Source: Acidobacteriaceae bacterium (lineage in GTDB: Bacteria > Acidobacteriota > Terriglobia > Terriglobales > Acidobacteriaceae). Taken from it: a stretch of DNA of 44,111 nucleotides. Shown here piece after piece: positions 28,322-37,640 of this stretch (position 1 is the stretch's first letter; each line of letters opens with the position of its first letter). The stretch covers positions 1-44,111 of the forward strand of contig DAIDGW010000107.1 in the NCBI GenBank assembly GCA_027452245.1, given 5' to 3'. The notes below the pieces were generated by a model. That model was not told the DNA's origin and did not search any database. It was given only the letters and a program-made list of their open reading frames with translations. The position numbers were made by a program, and so were the translations under genes.

Positions 28322-30141
28322 CGGCCTTTCGCGGCACTGGCCTTTCCATCGTGCTGCGCCGATTCCGCCGGCGGATACTCAATCGATCCCTGAAGTGCCG
28401 CGATGTGATCTTCGGGGAAATCCGGAAACGGCAACTGGTGCGCCTCGCGCAATTCCGCCACTTTCGTGATTGCGGCGTCTGATTTTTCTTTATGCAGCCC
28501 TGCATCGCGCCCCAGGTAAAGCGTCTGCGCCGGCGTCGCCAGGCCCGTTCCCGCATCCTCCACCACATCCAGCATGCGCAGCAGCACGTCTTCCCTCACA
28601 GCCGCGAATTCGTTGAAATCTTGCGTCAGAATGTACGCGAAGACTTCAATGTTTGGCGTGTTGTTCTGAATATCGACCAGCCGGACCCGCACCGACCTGC
28701 TATCGATCTTCGCATGGCTGTAGAGCATGCTGCGCAACTCTGCCAGCACATACCGCAGGTGGTCCGGTCTGGTTTCGGCGCGTAAGCGGGCATTCGTTTT
28801 GAAAAGAATCTTGTCCCGCCGGCTGAGATTTTCGATGTTGATGCTGGCCACGGTGCCATTTGGGATTGCCAGCAGCGTTCGGTCATCCGTGCGCACCCGC
28901 GTCGAACGTAAGCCGATGTCTTCCACCGTGCCGGTCCGGTCTCCAAACGTGCACACGTCTCCCACGCGGATGACCTCGTCCCCCAGCACCGAAAGTCCCC
29001 CGAACAGATTCGCGATCGTCTGCTGCGCGCCAAAGCCGATCGCGATTCCCCCGATACCCAACCCGGCCAGCGCGGTGCTCATGTTGAAACCCAGGCTTCC
29101 CAGCACCGCTAGGGCGGCCATGATCACCACCGCAGCTTTGATGATGCGCTCCCCCAGCACCATCAACGAACCGGTCCCGCTTCTGCCTCGTGCCAGCGCC
29201 CGCATGCGTACCCGCCGCAAGAACCAGCGAATCACCCGCCACAGAATCCAGTTCACGCTGATGATGAACGCGACGCGGGTGGCCTGGCCGTAGTAGTGCC
29301 GCTGCAAAAGCGGCATTCCCAGGTACTCGCAAAGAATGCGGTGGATCGCCGTGGCTACGAACAGCCACACCGGCGCCGAGACCGTCCGCCACTTCGCCAC
29401 GTCAAATTGGGCATTTCGCCGCGCCCACCAGCGCAGCGGAATTTCCAGCAACGCAATAATCAGCCACGCCAGTCCCGCCGCAATGGGAATCGCCGCCAGC
29501 AATCCCAGCCACTGCCACAGCGGCATCCCGGCTATTTGATATTTCACCAGCGCATCCGGCAGATGCCGCTCCACCGTCCGCGCCTCTACCTGCTCATACA
29601 GTTCAGGGATCTTCGCCAGGGTTTCGGACGAAACCAGCCAGATCTTTCCCGCCGAGGGATCGTTGACCCGCACCAATTGCATCTCAGCATCCACATCGCC
29701 CGAAGACATCAGCCCGACATTCTGCCGGTCGAGTGGCACTCCTTCCTGTGGCGTTCCCTCCGCATTCGTGCTCAGATTGCGCAGGCTTCCCGCCAGCGCC
29801 TGGTCCATGACAATTTTCAACTGCGTCGCGACCTTTTCGCCTTCGCTCAGGCGATGGGCAGGACTCATCTGCAGGTACTGCGCCGCAATTCCGTAATCGC
29901 CTTCCTGTGCGGCATGCAGGAATCCCAGAACGGTTCCCGACGGCGTAGTGCGTCCCAAAGGATCCGTCGCGACGGCAGCTTTGCTCGAAGACGAAGGTGC
30001 GGGCACGATTTGCGCCGTCCCCGATTCAATCGCTAGCGCAATCGTAGCCAGCAGAAGCAGGCAGAACCCGAGGCCGCGCTTTTTCCGCAACAATCGACCG
30101 CGCCTTGTCGGGTCCGTCAAATGTGCAGCCATGCTTGCCAT
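28318..30141 (-). CDS. MscS-family mechanosensitive channel
   Basis: A 607-residue channel homologue, longer than E. coli MscS (286). The ATG at 30141 is preceded by AGGAG six bases upstream. It has a hydrophobic signal-like segment (about 24-39), a periplasmic section of about 140 residues and several helices (around 205-235, 252-272, 285-305 and 330-350). The Gly/Ala-rich pore helix is in the ALAGLGIGGIAIGFGAQQ region, followed by the MscS beta domain and alpha/beta domain (GDVCTFGDRTGTVEDIGLRSTRVRT and IPNGTVASINIENLSRRD). It would open under hypo-osmotic membrane tension. The extended N-terminal part may bind another envelope component. The conserved fold is clear; gating properties are not. 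Confidence 0.92.
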   Translation of the reverse strand: MASMAAHLTDPTRRGRLLRKKRGLGFCLLLLATIALAIESGTAQIVPAPSSSSKAAVATDPLGRTTPSGTVLGFLHAAQEGDYGIAAQYLQMSPAHRLSEGEKVATQLKIVMDQALAGSLRNLSTNAEGTPQEGVPLDRQNVGLMSSGDVDAEMQLVRVNDPSAGKIWLVSSETLAKIPELYEQVEARTVERHLPDALVKYQIAGMPLWQWLGLLAAIPIAAGLAWLIIALLEIPLRWWARRNAQFDVAKWRTVSAPVWLFVATAIHRILCEYLGMPLLQRHYYGQATRVAFIISVNWILWRVIRWFLRRVRMRALARGRSGTGSLMVLGERIIKAAVVIMAALAVLGSLGFNMSTALAGLGIGGIAIGFGAQQTIANLFGGLSVLGDEVIRVGDVCTFGDRTGTVEDIGLRSTRVRTDDRTLLAIPNGTVASINIENLSRRDKILFKTNARLRAETRPDHLRYVLAELRSMLYSHAKIDSRSVRVRLVDIQNNTPNIEVFAYILTQDFNEFAAVREDVLLRMLDVVEDAGTGLATPAQTLYLGRDAGLHKEKSDAAITKVAELREAHQLPFPDFPEDHIAALQGSIEYPPAESAQHDGKASAAKGR

Positions 30142-30261
30142 GCTTTACTCCTGCGATCCGCTGCGGCGGGAACTATCCTTCGAACCATGACTCCGGGAAA
30201 TTAGCGTTCATTGTATCGAATGAATCGCGACACGGAACCTGAACTGGCCTGGGCCTTGAGC

Positions 30262-30275
30262 GGGGGGATCCCCCC
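30262..30275. repeat. 14-bp G/C palindrome between MscS and lpdA genes
   Basis: A perfect palindrome, GGGGGGATCCCCCC, lies in the 229-base gap between the lpdA stop and the MscS start. It is flanked by GAGC (30258-30261) and GCTC (30279-30282), which can extend the stem. The sequence looks like a dispersed intergenic repeat or part of a stem-loop. No T-tract follows, so a terminator function is not obvious. Confidence 0.45.
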
Positions 30276-30370
30276 AGTGCTCGCCATCTTTGTAATTTGA
30301 AATTCTGGATAGCCAACTGGACGTGGGCGCCCCTTTTCCGGCGGTTTTGCCTGAACTGGAGACTTCCCGA

Positions 30371-31795
30371 CTAGCCCCGTTTCGGACGATACACGTGCGT
30401 GCTTGTCCCGAAGAAAACCTCCGCCGACTCCATCACTGTCTCCGACAACGTCGGATGCGGATGAATCGTCAGCGCCACATCTCCAGCCAGCGCCCCCATC
30501 TCAATCGCGAGCACCCCTTCGGCAATCATCTCTCCCGCGCCCACGCCGGAAATCCCCACCCCGAGCACGCGTTCGCTCTTCGGATCGACGATTAGCTTGG
30601 TCACGCCCTCGTTGCGGTCGAGCGTCATCGCTCGCCCTGAAGCGCCCCACGGAAATTTCGCAACTTTGATCTCACGATTATCCTTTTGCGCTTGGGTTTC
30701 GGTCAGGCCCGCCCACGCCACCTCCGGATCGGTAAACACCACGGCGGGAATCGCATTCGGCTCGAACGCAACTTTGTGCCCTGCGATAGCCTCGACTGCG
30801 ACGCGCCCTTCATGCGACGCCTTGTGCGCCAGCATCGGTTCGCCAACCACATCCCCGATCGCGTATATCGCCGGATCGTCCGTCTGCAATTGTTTGTTGA
30901 CCTGAATAAATCCCTTGGGACCCACCTGTACGCCAGTCTTTTCGAGCCCGGGGATCTCCGAATTCGGCTTGCGTCCCACCGACACCAGCACCCGGTCAAA
31001 AACCTTTTCCTGCTCGCTTCCGTCTTGCGCTTTCAGCGTCGCGCGGATTCCGCTGCCTTCGTCTTTCACCGCCGCCACCGTCGTGTTCAACAAGATCGAC
31101 TCAAACATCTTCTCCAACCGCTTGTGCAACGGCAAAACCAGATCGCGATCCGCACCCGGCAACAATCCCGGCAGCATCTCGACCACAGTCACTCGCGTGC
31201 CCAGCGCCGCATAAACAGATCCCAGTTCCAGCCCGATATATCCCCCGCCCACCACCAGCAACGTCTTCGGAACATCGGCCAGATCCAGCGCTCCGGTCGA
31301 ATCCATCATGCGCGGGGAATCGATCTTCAGCGTCGGCACCACCGCCGGGCGCGATCCCGTCGCGATGATGATGCGGTCAAAACTGAGCGACTCTTCTCCG
31401 CCCTGCACTTTGCTCACTCGCAGCGTGTTCGAATTTTCGAACGCCGCGCGCCCCTGCACGTACTGCACTTTTCTTTGCTTCGAGAGCTGTCCCAGCCCGC
31501 CCGTAAGCTTGGTCACGACGCCTTGCTTCCACGAACGCAGCCGCGCCAAATCCACATTCGGCGCAGCAAAATCGATGCCCCAGTTTTTCGCCTGCTGCGA
31601 CTCCTCGATCAGCTTGGCCACATGCAGCAGCGCCTTCGAAGGAATGCATCCGCGATAAAGACACACGCCGCCCGGGTTTGCCTCCGGATCGATCAGCGTA
31701 ACGTTCATGCCCAGGTCGGCCGCGAGAAACGCGGCGGCATAACCCCCGGGGCCGCCGCCGATGACCGCTAGTTTTAGAGTTTGATTTTCTGACAT
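30371..31795 (-). CDS. lpdA: Dihydrolipoyl dehydrogenase (E3)
   Basis: A 474-residue FAD enzyme that reoxidises dihydrolipoyl groups in the pyruvate dehydrogenase complex. The FAD-binding GGGPGG is at residues 13-18, and the redox-active disulfide is C45-C50 in [13 protein letters not shown] (the usual family form is GGTCLNVGCIPSK). The NAD-binding [14 protein letters not shown] is intact, and the active-site base motif IHPHPTLSE lies near the C terminus. It is the last gene of aceE-aceF-lpdA, 226 bases after aceF. That gap holds repeats and no gene, which is unusual inside an operon. No Shine-Dalgarno sequence is obvious before the ATG. Confidence 0.95.
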   Translation of the reverse strand: MSENQTLKLAVIGGGPGGYAAAFLAADLGMNVTLIDPEANPGGVCLYRGCIPSKALLHVAKLIEESQQAKNWGIDFAAPNVDLARLRSWKQGVVTKLTGGLGQLSKQRKVQYVQGRAAFENSNTLRVSKVQGGEESLSFDRIIIATGSRPAVVPTLKIDSPRMMDSTGALDLADVPKTLLVVGGGYIGLELGSVYAALGTRVTVVEMLPGLLPGADRDLVLPLHKRLEKMFESILLNTTVAAVKDEGSGIRATLKAQDGSEQEKVFDRVLVSVGRKPNSEIPGLEKTGVQVGPKGFIQVNKQLQTDDPAIYAIGDVVGEPMLAHKASHEGRVAVEAIAGHKVAFEPNAIPAVVFTDPEVAWAGLTETQAQKDNREIKVAKFPWGASGRAMTLDRNEGVTKLIVDPKSERVLGVGISGVGAGEMIAEGVLAIEMGALAGDVALTIHPHPTLSETVMESAEVFFGTSTHVYRPKRG

Positions 31796-31809
31796 GGGAG
31801 AAAATTGAG

Positions 31810-31872
31810 TTTCAAGGGTTCAAAGTTGCAAGTTTCAATATTGCAAAGTTTCAAGCGTTGAGAGTTTTATGC
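31810..31872. repeat. Degenerate 8-bp tandem repeat tract (TTTCAAGG-like)
   Basis: About seven to eight consecutive imperfect copies of an 8-bp unit based on TTTCAAAG, for example TTTCAAGG, GTTCAAAG, TTGCAAG, TTTCAATA, TTGCAAAG and TTTCAAGC. It lies in the gap between aceF and lpdA. The reverse strand reads CTTTGAAA-like. It could form by slippage. No protein is encoded. Confidence 0.55.
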
Positions 31873-31900
31873 TTTCACCACTTCAAGGCCCAGCACTCTT

Positions 31901-31966
31901 GTCCCTTCGAGCGAAGCAGAATCGCCCGATTACGGCCAATCCTGCGCAGCCGGGAAACCTGCTTCT
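31901..31966. repeat. REP-like intergenic element, copy 2
   Basis: The ends GTCCCTTCGAGCGAAGCAG and GGGAAACCTGCTT match the pattern of the element at 8558-8637 (GACCGAAGC ... GGAGAGACCTGCTT). The middle has an inverted pair GATT (31929-31932) and AATC (31939-31942), but it is less regular. It lies between the tandem repeat tract and the end of aceF. Confidence 0.4.
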
Positions 31967-32021
31967 GGCTCTACCGGCTTGATCGTAGTATCCCTGGGTT
32001 CGGAACTCTGAAACCTTGCTT

Positions 32022-33788
32022 CTATCCCTGCACCGACAACAAAAACGGCTGTTCAAACGCTTCGCAAATCCAGCGCAGGAAGCGCGCTGCATCGGCGCCA
32101 TCGATCAGCCGGTGATCGTACGACAGCGATAACGGGAGAATCAGCCGCGGCTCGAACTTGTTGGTGATCCACTCCGGTTCCATGCGTGAGCGCGAGATCC
32201 CCAGAATCGCTACCTCCGGATGATTCACAATCGGCGTGAATCCCACGCCGCCAATGCCACCCAGATTCGTGATCGTGAACGTGCCGCCTTCCATATCCGC
32301 GGGCGCCAGTTTCTTTTCGCGCGCCTTCTTCGACAATTGCGACAACTCCACCGCCAGCTCGACGATGTTCTTCTTATCCACGTCGCGCAGCACCGGAACC
32401 AGCAGTCCGCGATCCGTATCGGTTGCCACGCCGATGTTGATGTACTGCTTGTACACGATCTCTTCTTTTTCGATATCGATGCTGGCGTTGAATTGCGGGA
32501 ACACTTTCAGCGCGGCCGCGCAGACCTTCAGCGCGATCGCCGTCACCGTCATCTTGCCGCCCGCCTCTTCCGCCTTCGGAGCAAAGCGTGCCCGCAGCTG
32601 TTCCAGCTCGGTTATGTCGGCGCGATCGTGCTGCGTGACGTGCGGAATTGTGTTCCACGATTCCGCCAGGTGCTCCGCCGTCTTCCGCCGCACCCCACGC
32701 ATCGACACGCGTTCCACCCGTCCCCACTTGCTGAAATCGGGAAGCTCTGGAACCGCCAGCCGTCCGGCACGCGGCTGCGCTTGCGCCGCCGTGACTGCTG
32801 CCGTCAGCAGCGTCTTCGCATGCAGCTTGACGTCGTCCTCTGAGATCCGTCCGCCCGGCCCTGTGCCTTTCACCTCATAAATATCGATGCCCAACTCCCG
32901 CGCCAGCCGCCGGATATGCGGCGCCGCAGGAATCGGTCCCCGATGATCGGTCCCCGCTACTTTGCCCAGCTGCGCAGGTATCGCAAAATCAGCCGCCGGA
33001 GCTTGCGGCTGGTCCGGAGGCAGCGCCTCCTCTTCCGTTTTTCCTTCCGCGCGAATCGCCGCCTGAAACGCAAGCCGCGCGCCGTGCTGTCCGGAAACAT
33101 GTTCCACCGGCGACGGACGTGGCTTCGACGCTTCTACCGCTGCTGTCGCGCCTTCCAGCGTGAAGATCAGTTGGCCGACTTTGATCTTCTCGCCTTCCTT
33201 GACCTTCACTTCCTTCACCGTCCCGCTCACCGAGGAGGGAACCTCCACCACCGCCTTGTCGGTCTCAATTTCCATCACCGGCTGGCCTTCGCTGACCTTC
33301 GCTCCGGGAGCGATCATCAGCCGCACCAGATCGCCTTGCGTGATGTTCTCTCCCAATTCCGGCAGCTTGAATTCCGAAGCCTTCCCGTCGGCCGCAGCTT
33401 TCCTCCGCTCGACAAAGGCTTGCGCACTCTGCGCGTCCCCCTGATCCGGCGCCTTTTCCTCGGTCTTTTTAGCTTCGGCAGCCGCATCTTGCTTCGGCGT
33501 GGCTTGTGCCGGACCTTCGGTCTTCTGCCCTGCCTTCCCGCCGGCTCCGTTTTCGACGGTGAAAACCACCTGCCCGACCTTGATCTTGTCCCCTTCTTTG
33601 ACCTTGATGTCCTTGATTGTGCCGCTGACCGACGACGGCACTTCGATCACGGCCTTGTCCGTCTCCAGCTCCATCACGGCCTGGCCCGCATTCACGCTGG
33701 CTCCGGGCTTCACCATCAGGCGCACCAGGTCGCCCTGCGAAATGTTTTCTCCGAGTTCGGGAAGCTTAAATTCGATCGATTGAGTCAT
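32022..33788 (-). CDS. aceF: Pyruvate dehydrogenase E2, dihydrolipoyl acetyltransferase
   Basis: A 588-residue E2 core subunit that carries acetyl groups from E1 to CoA. Two lipoyl domains are present (about residues 4-78 and 137-211), each with the lipoylated lysine in ETDKAV (K45 and K178). A peripheral-subunit-binding domain follows (about 287-323, PHIRRLARELGIDIYEVKG) after Ala/Pro-rich linkers, and then the acetyltransferase domain. The catalytic SYDHRLIDG is at 556-564 (H559, D563). The two lipoyl domains are so alike that they probably arose by internal duplication. It is cotranscribed with aceE (87-base gap) and precedes lpdA. The start lacks a clear Shine-Dalgarno sequence. Confidence 0.96.
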   Translation of the reverse strand: MTQSIEFKLPELGENISQGDLVRLMVKPGASVNAGQAVMELETDKAVIEVPSSVSGTIKDIKVKEGDKIKVGQVVFTVENGAGGKAGQKTEGPAQATPKQDAAAEAKKTEEKAPDQGDAQSAQAFVERRKAAADGKASEFKLPELGENITQGDLVRLMIAPGAKVSEGQPVMEIETDKAVVEVPSSVSGTVKEVKVKEGEKIKVGQLIFTLEGATAAVEASKPRPSPVEHVSGQHGARLAFQAAIRAEGKTEEEALPPDQPQAPAADFAIPAQLGKVAGTDHRGPIPAAPHIRRLARELGIDIYEVKGTGPGGRISEDDVKLHAKTLLTAAVTAAQAQPRAGRLAVPELPDFSKWGRVERVSMRGVRRKTAEHLAESWNTIPHVTQHDRADITELEQLRARFAPKAEEAGGKMTVTAIALKVCAAALKVFPQFNASIDIEKEEIVYKQYINIGVATDTDRGLLVPVLRDVDKKNIVELAVELSQLSKKAREKKLAPADMEGGTFTITNLGGIGGVGFTPIVNHPEVAILGISRSRMEPEWITNKFEPRLILPLSLSYDHRLIDGADAARFLRWICEAFEQPFLLSVQG

Positions 33789-33875
33789 TGTGGGATTCAG
33801 CCATTGAGCGATTCGATGAAATTTGCCAGAGAGTGCAATCGCTCCATCACCCGATCACTCCATGGCTCAGTTGGT

Positions 33876-36554
33876 TTAGCTCAGCGCAGGATTCCGCTTC
33901 TCCGGATTAATCTTCAATTCCTGCACCGCGCGCTGCACCACGTCCTTGCCCACCTTGTTTTCGCGCGCCAGCGCGGTCAGCGTTGCCAGCACGATATGTT
34001 TTGCGTCGACTTCGAAGAAGTCGCGCAGGGCCGCCCGGTTTTCGCTGCGTCCAAAACCATCCGTGCCCAGCGAAACCAGTTGCCCCGGCACCCACTTCGA
34101 AATGCTCTCCGGCAGAATCTTCATGTAATCCGACGCCGCGATAAACGGTCCCGGCGCATCTTTCAACGTTTGCGTAACGTACGGCACTTTCGCCGTCTCC
34201 CCCGGATGCAGCATGTTCCAGCGTTCGCAATCATTGGCGTTCCGATACAGCTCTTTGTAGCTGGTCACGCTCCACACGTCCGCACCGACGCCATACTTCG
34301 ATTCCAGAATTTCCTGGGCTTTCAGCACTTCGTACATGATCGTGCCGCTGCCGAACAGTTGCGCCCGCAGCTTGGCATCTTTCTTCGCCGAAGTCTTGAA
34401 CCGATACAGCCCCTTCAGCACCCCTTCGCGGACGTTGCCTTCTTTCGGAAGTTCCGGCATGGGCAGCGGTTCGTTGGTCACCGTCAGGTAATAGAAAATC
34501 GATTCCTGATCCATGTACATCCGCTTGATGCCGTCCTGAATGATGATCGCGATCTCGTACGCGAACGCCGGATCGTACGCCAGCAGGTTCGGCACCGACA
34601 GCGCCAGCACGTGGCTGTGTCCGTCCTGATGCTGCAGGCCTTCTCCGGCCAGCGTCGTGCGGCCCGCGGTTCCTCCGACCAGGAATCCCCGGCAGCGCAT
34701 ATCTGCCGCGGCCCAGATCAGATCGCCGATCCGCTGGAACCCGAACATCGAGTAGTAAATAAAAAACGGAATCGTATTGATCCCGTGATTCGCATACGCT
34801 GTCCCTGCGGCGATAAACGAGCACATTGATCCCGACTCGGTGATCCCTTCTTCCAGGATCTGCCCGTTCTTCGCCTCTTTGTAATACAGCAGCGTGTCCA
34901 TATCCACTGGCTCATAGATCTGGCCGACGCTCGAGTAAATGCCCACCTGCCGGAACAACGCTTCCATGCCAAACGTGCGCGCTTCGTCGGGAACGATCGG
35001 GACGATGAACTTGCCCATCTCCGGATCGCGCAGCAGTTTCGCCAGCAGCCGCACGAACACCATCGTCGTCGAAACTTCGCGCCCCTCCGTTCCTTTGTAG
35101 AACTCCTCGAAGTGCGACTCCGGCACAGCCTTGAACGGCGTGCCTCGCGGCTTGCGCTGCGGCATGTATCCGCCGAGCTGCTCCCGCCGTGCCTGCATGT
35201 ACTTGATCTCCGGACTGTCATCCGCCGGACGATAAAACGGCGCTTCGTGCAGTTCCTCGTCGGGAATGGGAATGCCGAACCGCGACCGGAACATCTCCAG
35301 CTCTTCGTCGTTCAGTTTCTTCTGCTGGTGCGTGATGTTCTTGCCTTCACCCGCCTCGCCCAGTCCGTAGCCCTTGATGGTCTTCGCCAGAACAATCGTC
35401 GGCGATCCGGCGTGATCCACTGCCGCCCGGAACGCCGCGTGTACCTTGATCGGATCGTGCCCGCCCAACCGCATGCGCGCCAGTTGCTCGTCCGACAGAT
35501 GCTCCACCATCTTCAGCAGCCGCGGATCGGTTCCAAACATGTTCTGCCGGAAATACGCGCCGCTCTCTACGAAATATTTCTGGTACTGCCCGTCGCTTAC
35601 TTCGCCCAGGCGCCGCACCAGCAACCCGTCGCGATCGTTCTGGATCAGCGCATCCCAATCCGTGCCCCAGATGACCTTGATCACGTTCCAGCCCGCACCG
35701 CGGAAAATCGCTTCCAGTTCCTGAATGATCTTTCCGTTGCCGCGCACCGGGCCATCCAGCCGCTGCAAATTGCAGTTCACCACGAAGATCAGATTGTCGA
35801 GCTTCTCGCGCGAGGCCAGCGTAATGGATCCAAGCGACTCGGGCTCATCCATTTCACCGTCGCCCAGGAACGCCCAGACTTTGCCCCCCGTCGACGGCTT
35901 CAGCCCGCGATTCTCCAGATACTTGATAAAACGCGCGTGATAGATCGCCTGGATCGGACCGAGCCCCATCGACACCGTCGGGAACTCCCAGAAATCCGGC
36001 ATCAGCCACGGATGCGGATATGAACTCAGCCCTCCACCCTGCGCCAGTTCGCGGCGGAAATTCTGCAGCTTCTCTTTCGCAATGCGCCCTTCCAGATACG
36101 CGCGTGAATAGATCCCCGGCGCCGCATGTCCCTGGAAATAAACCACGTCGCGATCGCCATTCTCCGTACGTGCCCGCAGAAAATGATTGAAGGCAACTTC
36201 GTAAAGCGTGGCCGCCGAAGCAAATGTCGATATATGTCCGCCAATTCCTTCCTGCTTCTTATTAGCGCGAACCACCATGGCCAGCGCGTTCCAGCGCACC
36301 AGGCTCTTGATCCGGCGCTCCATCTCCTGGCTGCCCGGAAACGGCGCCTGCTGCCGCGAAGGAATCGTGTTCTGATACGGCGTCGTCGCTACGAACGGCA
36401 GGTTTACGCCGGCTTCGCGCCGGGCATACAACGCCAGTTGTTGCAACAGCCGTCCGGCACGGTTTGCGCCGCCGCGGGAAAGCACATAATCCAGCGAATC
36501 GATCCACTCCCGGGTTTCCAGTACTTCCAGACCGTCAGTTTCCAGCTGAGCCAC
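33876..36554 (-). CDS. aceE: Pyruvate dehydrogenase E1, homodimeric type
   Basis: About 892 residues, the size of E. coli AceE (887). It decarboxylates pyruvate and loads acetyl onto E2 lipoyl groups using thiamine diphosphate. Segments typical of the homodimeric type include ETREWIDSLDYVL, YFQGHAAPGIYSRAYLEGR, SSYPHPWLMPDFWEFPTVSMGLGP and the cofactor-binding LGDGEMDEPES (about 230-240). The GTG at 36554 is chosen because GGAG lies nine bases upstream; the in-frame ATG at 36587 has no such site and would add 11 residues. It is the first gene of aceE-aceF-lpdA, and its upstream divergent gap (to 36782) should hold the operon promoter. Confidence 0.96.
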   Translation of the reverse strand: MAQLETDGLEVLETREWIDSLDYVLSRGGANRAGRLLQQLALYARREAGVNLPFVATTPYQNTIPSRQQAPFPGSQEMERRIKSLVRWNALAMVVRANKKQEGIGGHISTFASAATLYEVAFNHFLRARTENGDRDVVYFQGHAAPGIYSRAYLEGRIAKEKLQNFRRELAQGGGLSSYPHPWLMPDFWEFPTVSMGLGPIQAIYHARFIKYLENRGLKPSTGGKVWAFLGDGEMDEPESLGSITLASREKLDNLIFVVNCNLQRLDGPVRGNGKIIQELEAIFRGAGWNVIKVIWGTDWDALIQNDRDGLLVRRLGEVSDGQYQKYFVESGAYFRQNMFGTDPRLLKMVEHLSDEQLARMRLGGHDPIKVHAAFRAAVDHAGSPTIVLAKTIKGYGLGEAGEGKNITHQQKKLNDEELEMFRSRFGIPIPDEELHEAPFYRPADDSPEIKYMQARREQLGGYMPQRKPRGTPFKAVPESHFEEFYKGTEGREVSTTMVFVRLLAKLLRDPEMGKFIVPIVPDEARTFGMEALFRQVGIYSSVGQIYEPVDMDTLLYYKEAKNGQILEEGITESGSMCSFIAAGTAYANHGINTIPFFIYYSMFGFQRIGDLIWAAADMRCRGFLVGGTAGRTTLAGEGLQHQDGHSHVLALSVPNLLAYDPAFAYEIAIIIQDGIKRMYMDQESIFYYLTVTNEPLPMPELPKEGNVREGVLKGLYRFKTSAKKDAKLRAQLFGSGTIMYEVLKAQEILESKYGVGADVWSVTSYKELYRNANDCERWNMLHPGETAKVPYVTQTLKDAPGPFIAASDYMKILPESISKWVPGQLVSLGTDGFGRSENRAALRDFFEVDAKHIVLATLTALARENKVGKDVVQRAVQELKINPEKRNPALS

Positions 36555-36781
36555 TATGTATTTCTCCGTTGGTGAAAAGGGGAACATTCCATGATATTTG
36601 ATAACCGGGATTTTTGCTGTGATTCAACCGGCGCTTCTTCATTCACTCCGCCATCCCTCCGGGCCATCCAGTGGCACCATCGTCGTTATTCCGCGCTTCA
36701 ATGCATCGCCATTCCCCCCGAACACAAACAAAGCGGAATCTTCTGTTCCATTCTTGCCATCCGGCTTACACTTTCCAGCAC

Positions 36782-37318
36782 ATGCTCCGCATCGCCATCG
36801 TCGTCCTGCTGCTAATTCTCGTTGGAATCATCCTAATACCGCGTCTGCTCTCGCGCGGCAAAATGCCGCGTGCGGGTTCTACCGCGCCCGACTTCACGCT
36901 GCCCTCGCAGGATGGATCCAGCGTCAGCCTCAAAGACTTCCGCGGCAAGTGGGTCGTGCTCTACTTCTACCCCAAAGATCAGACTCCGGGATGCACGCGC
37001 GAGGCTCACAATTTTCAGCTCGATCAGCCGAAATACGCCGCACGCGATGCCGTCGTCCTCGGCATCAGCGTCGACTCCGTCGACTCGCACAAAAGCTTCT
37101 GCCAAAAAGAGGGACTCAACTTCAAGCTCCTCTCCGACGACAGCGGCAAAGTTACAGCGATGTATGGATCGCTGGTGAATTTCGGCGTGGCCAAGTTCGC
37201 CGCACGCCACACTTTCCTGATCGATCCCCGCGGGATCATTGCGAAGGTCTATCCCAACGTTGACCCCTCAGGACACAGCGCCGAACTCCTCGCCGAACTC
37301 GACACCTTGCGCAAATAA
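36782..37318 (+). CDS. bcp: Membrane-anchored BCP/PrxQ-type peroxiredoxin
   Basis: A 178-residue thiol peroxidase that reduces hydrogen peroxide and organic peroxides. Residues 4-20 form a hydrophobic anchor or uncleaved signal, so the enzyme is probably periplasmic, facing out from the inner membrane. The thioredoxin-fold core has VLYFYPKDQTPGCTREAH with peroxidatic C71. The resolving cysteine that many BCP members have five residues later is absent (His at that site); C107 is the only other cysteine and may take the role. The ATG at 36782 gives the hydrophobic start; the frame extends upstream to 36671 without natural sequence. It is divergent from aceE. Confidence 0.9.
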   Translation: MLRIAIVVLLLILVGIILIPRLLSRGKMPRAGSTAPDFTLPSQDGSSVSLKDFRGKWVVLYFYPKDQTPGCTREAHNFQLDQPKYAARDAVVLGISVDSVDSHKSFCQKEGLNFKLLSDDSGKVTAMYGSLVNFGVAKFAARHTFLIDPRGIIAKVYPNVDPSGHSAELLAELDTLRK

Positions 37319-37370
37319 CGCCGGCGACCGGGCCGCCTCGTACAAGGCCCGCTCGTGCGCGATTCTCCCC

Positions 37371-37399
37371 GAAAACAAAAACGCGGCCCACAGGCCGCG
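37371..37399 (-). terminator. Orphan minus-strand rho-independent terminator
   Basis: Read on the minus strand, CGCGGCC (37399-37393) pairs with GGCCGCG (37388-37382) around loop TGTG, followed by TTTTTGTTTTC. The seven-bp GC stem and T-run make a textbook terminator. No minus-strand protein gene precedes it: the next genes to the right run in plus direction. On the plus strand nothing T-rich follows the stem. Confidence 0.75.
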
Positions 37400-37480
37400 C
37401 GCAAATTCCTTCGTCACTCCGACTGAAGGCGAGGACCGTTTCTCCCTCGATCTACCCTTCTAATTCCAGAATACCAAGTT
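37371..37480 (-). ncRNA. Candidate small RNA ending at the orphan terminator
   Basis: The orphan terminator is preceded on the minus strand by another stem, CCTTC (37429-37425) with GAAGG (37412-37408) and GTC (37423-37421) with GAC (37415-37413), with a one-base bulge and loop GGAGT. Two stems, the last with a T-tract, are the usual 3' architecture of a small RNA. The 5' end is unknown; 37480 is a placeholder. I did not recognise a known RNA family. Confidence 0.25.
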
Positions 37481-37640
37481 GCACACCCAAAAGTGGACAT
37501 CAGCCGCGCAAATATATTTCGAGCGCCTTCAGCCACTTACCCGATTTCCGCCCAATTCCCCCTCTTGACAAGAATTGGCCCGAACCTGAGATCGCACGCG
37601 ATCATAAACAACTTCGTCCCAGAAATCTGTTCGAACTTCC

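Larger units (their letters stand above)
37319..37640. other. Intergenic region between peroxiredoxin gene and cytochrome leader
   Basis: No convincing protein gene lies here. It contains an intrinsic-type hairpin with a T-tract only on the minus strand (37371-37399), a second hairpin (37408-37429), and a perfect TTGACA at 37565-37570 that could be the -35 of a promoter reading toward the cytochrome. No good -10 lies at standard spacing, although CATAAA is found at 37614-37619. Confidence 0.5.

Noticed and set aside
30686..31771. 361-codon open frame antisense to lpdA
   Set aside because: It lies wholly opposite a recognised gene, with unnatural Arg/His/Gln composition.
32916..34829. 637-codon open frame antisense to aceF and aceE
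   Set aside because: It spans two firmly identified genes and their gap, is very rich in Arg and His, and shows no domain.
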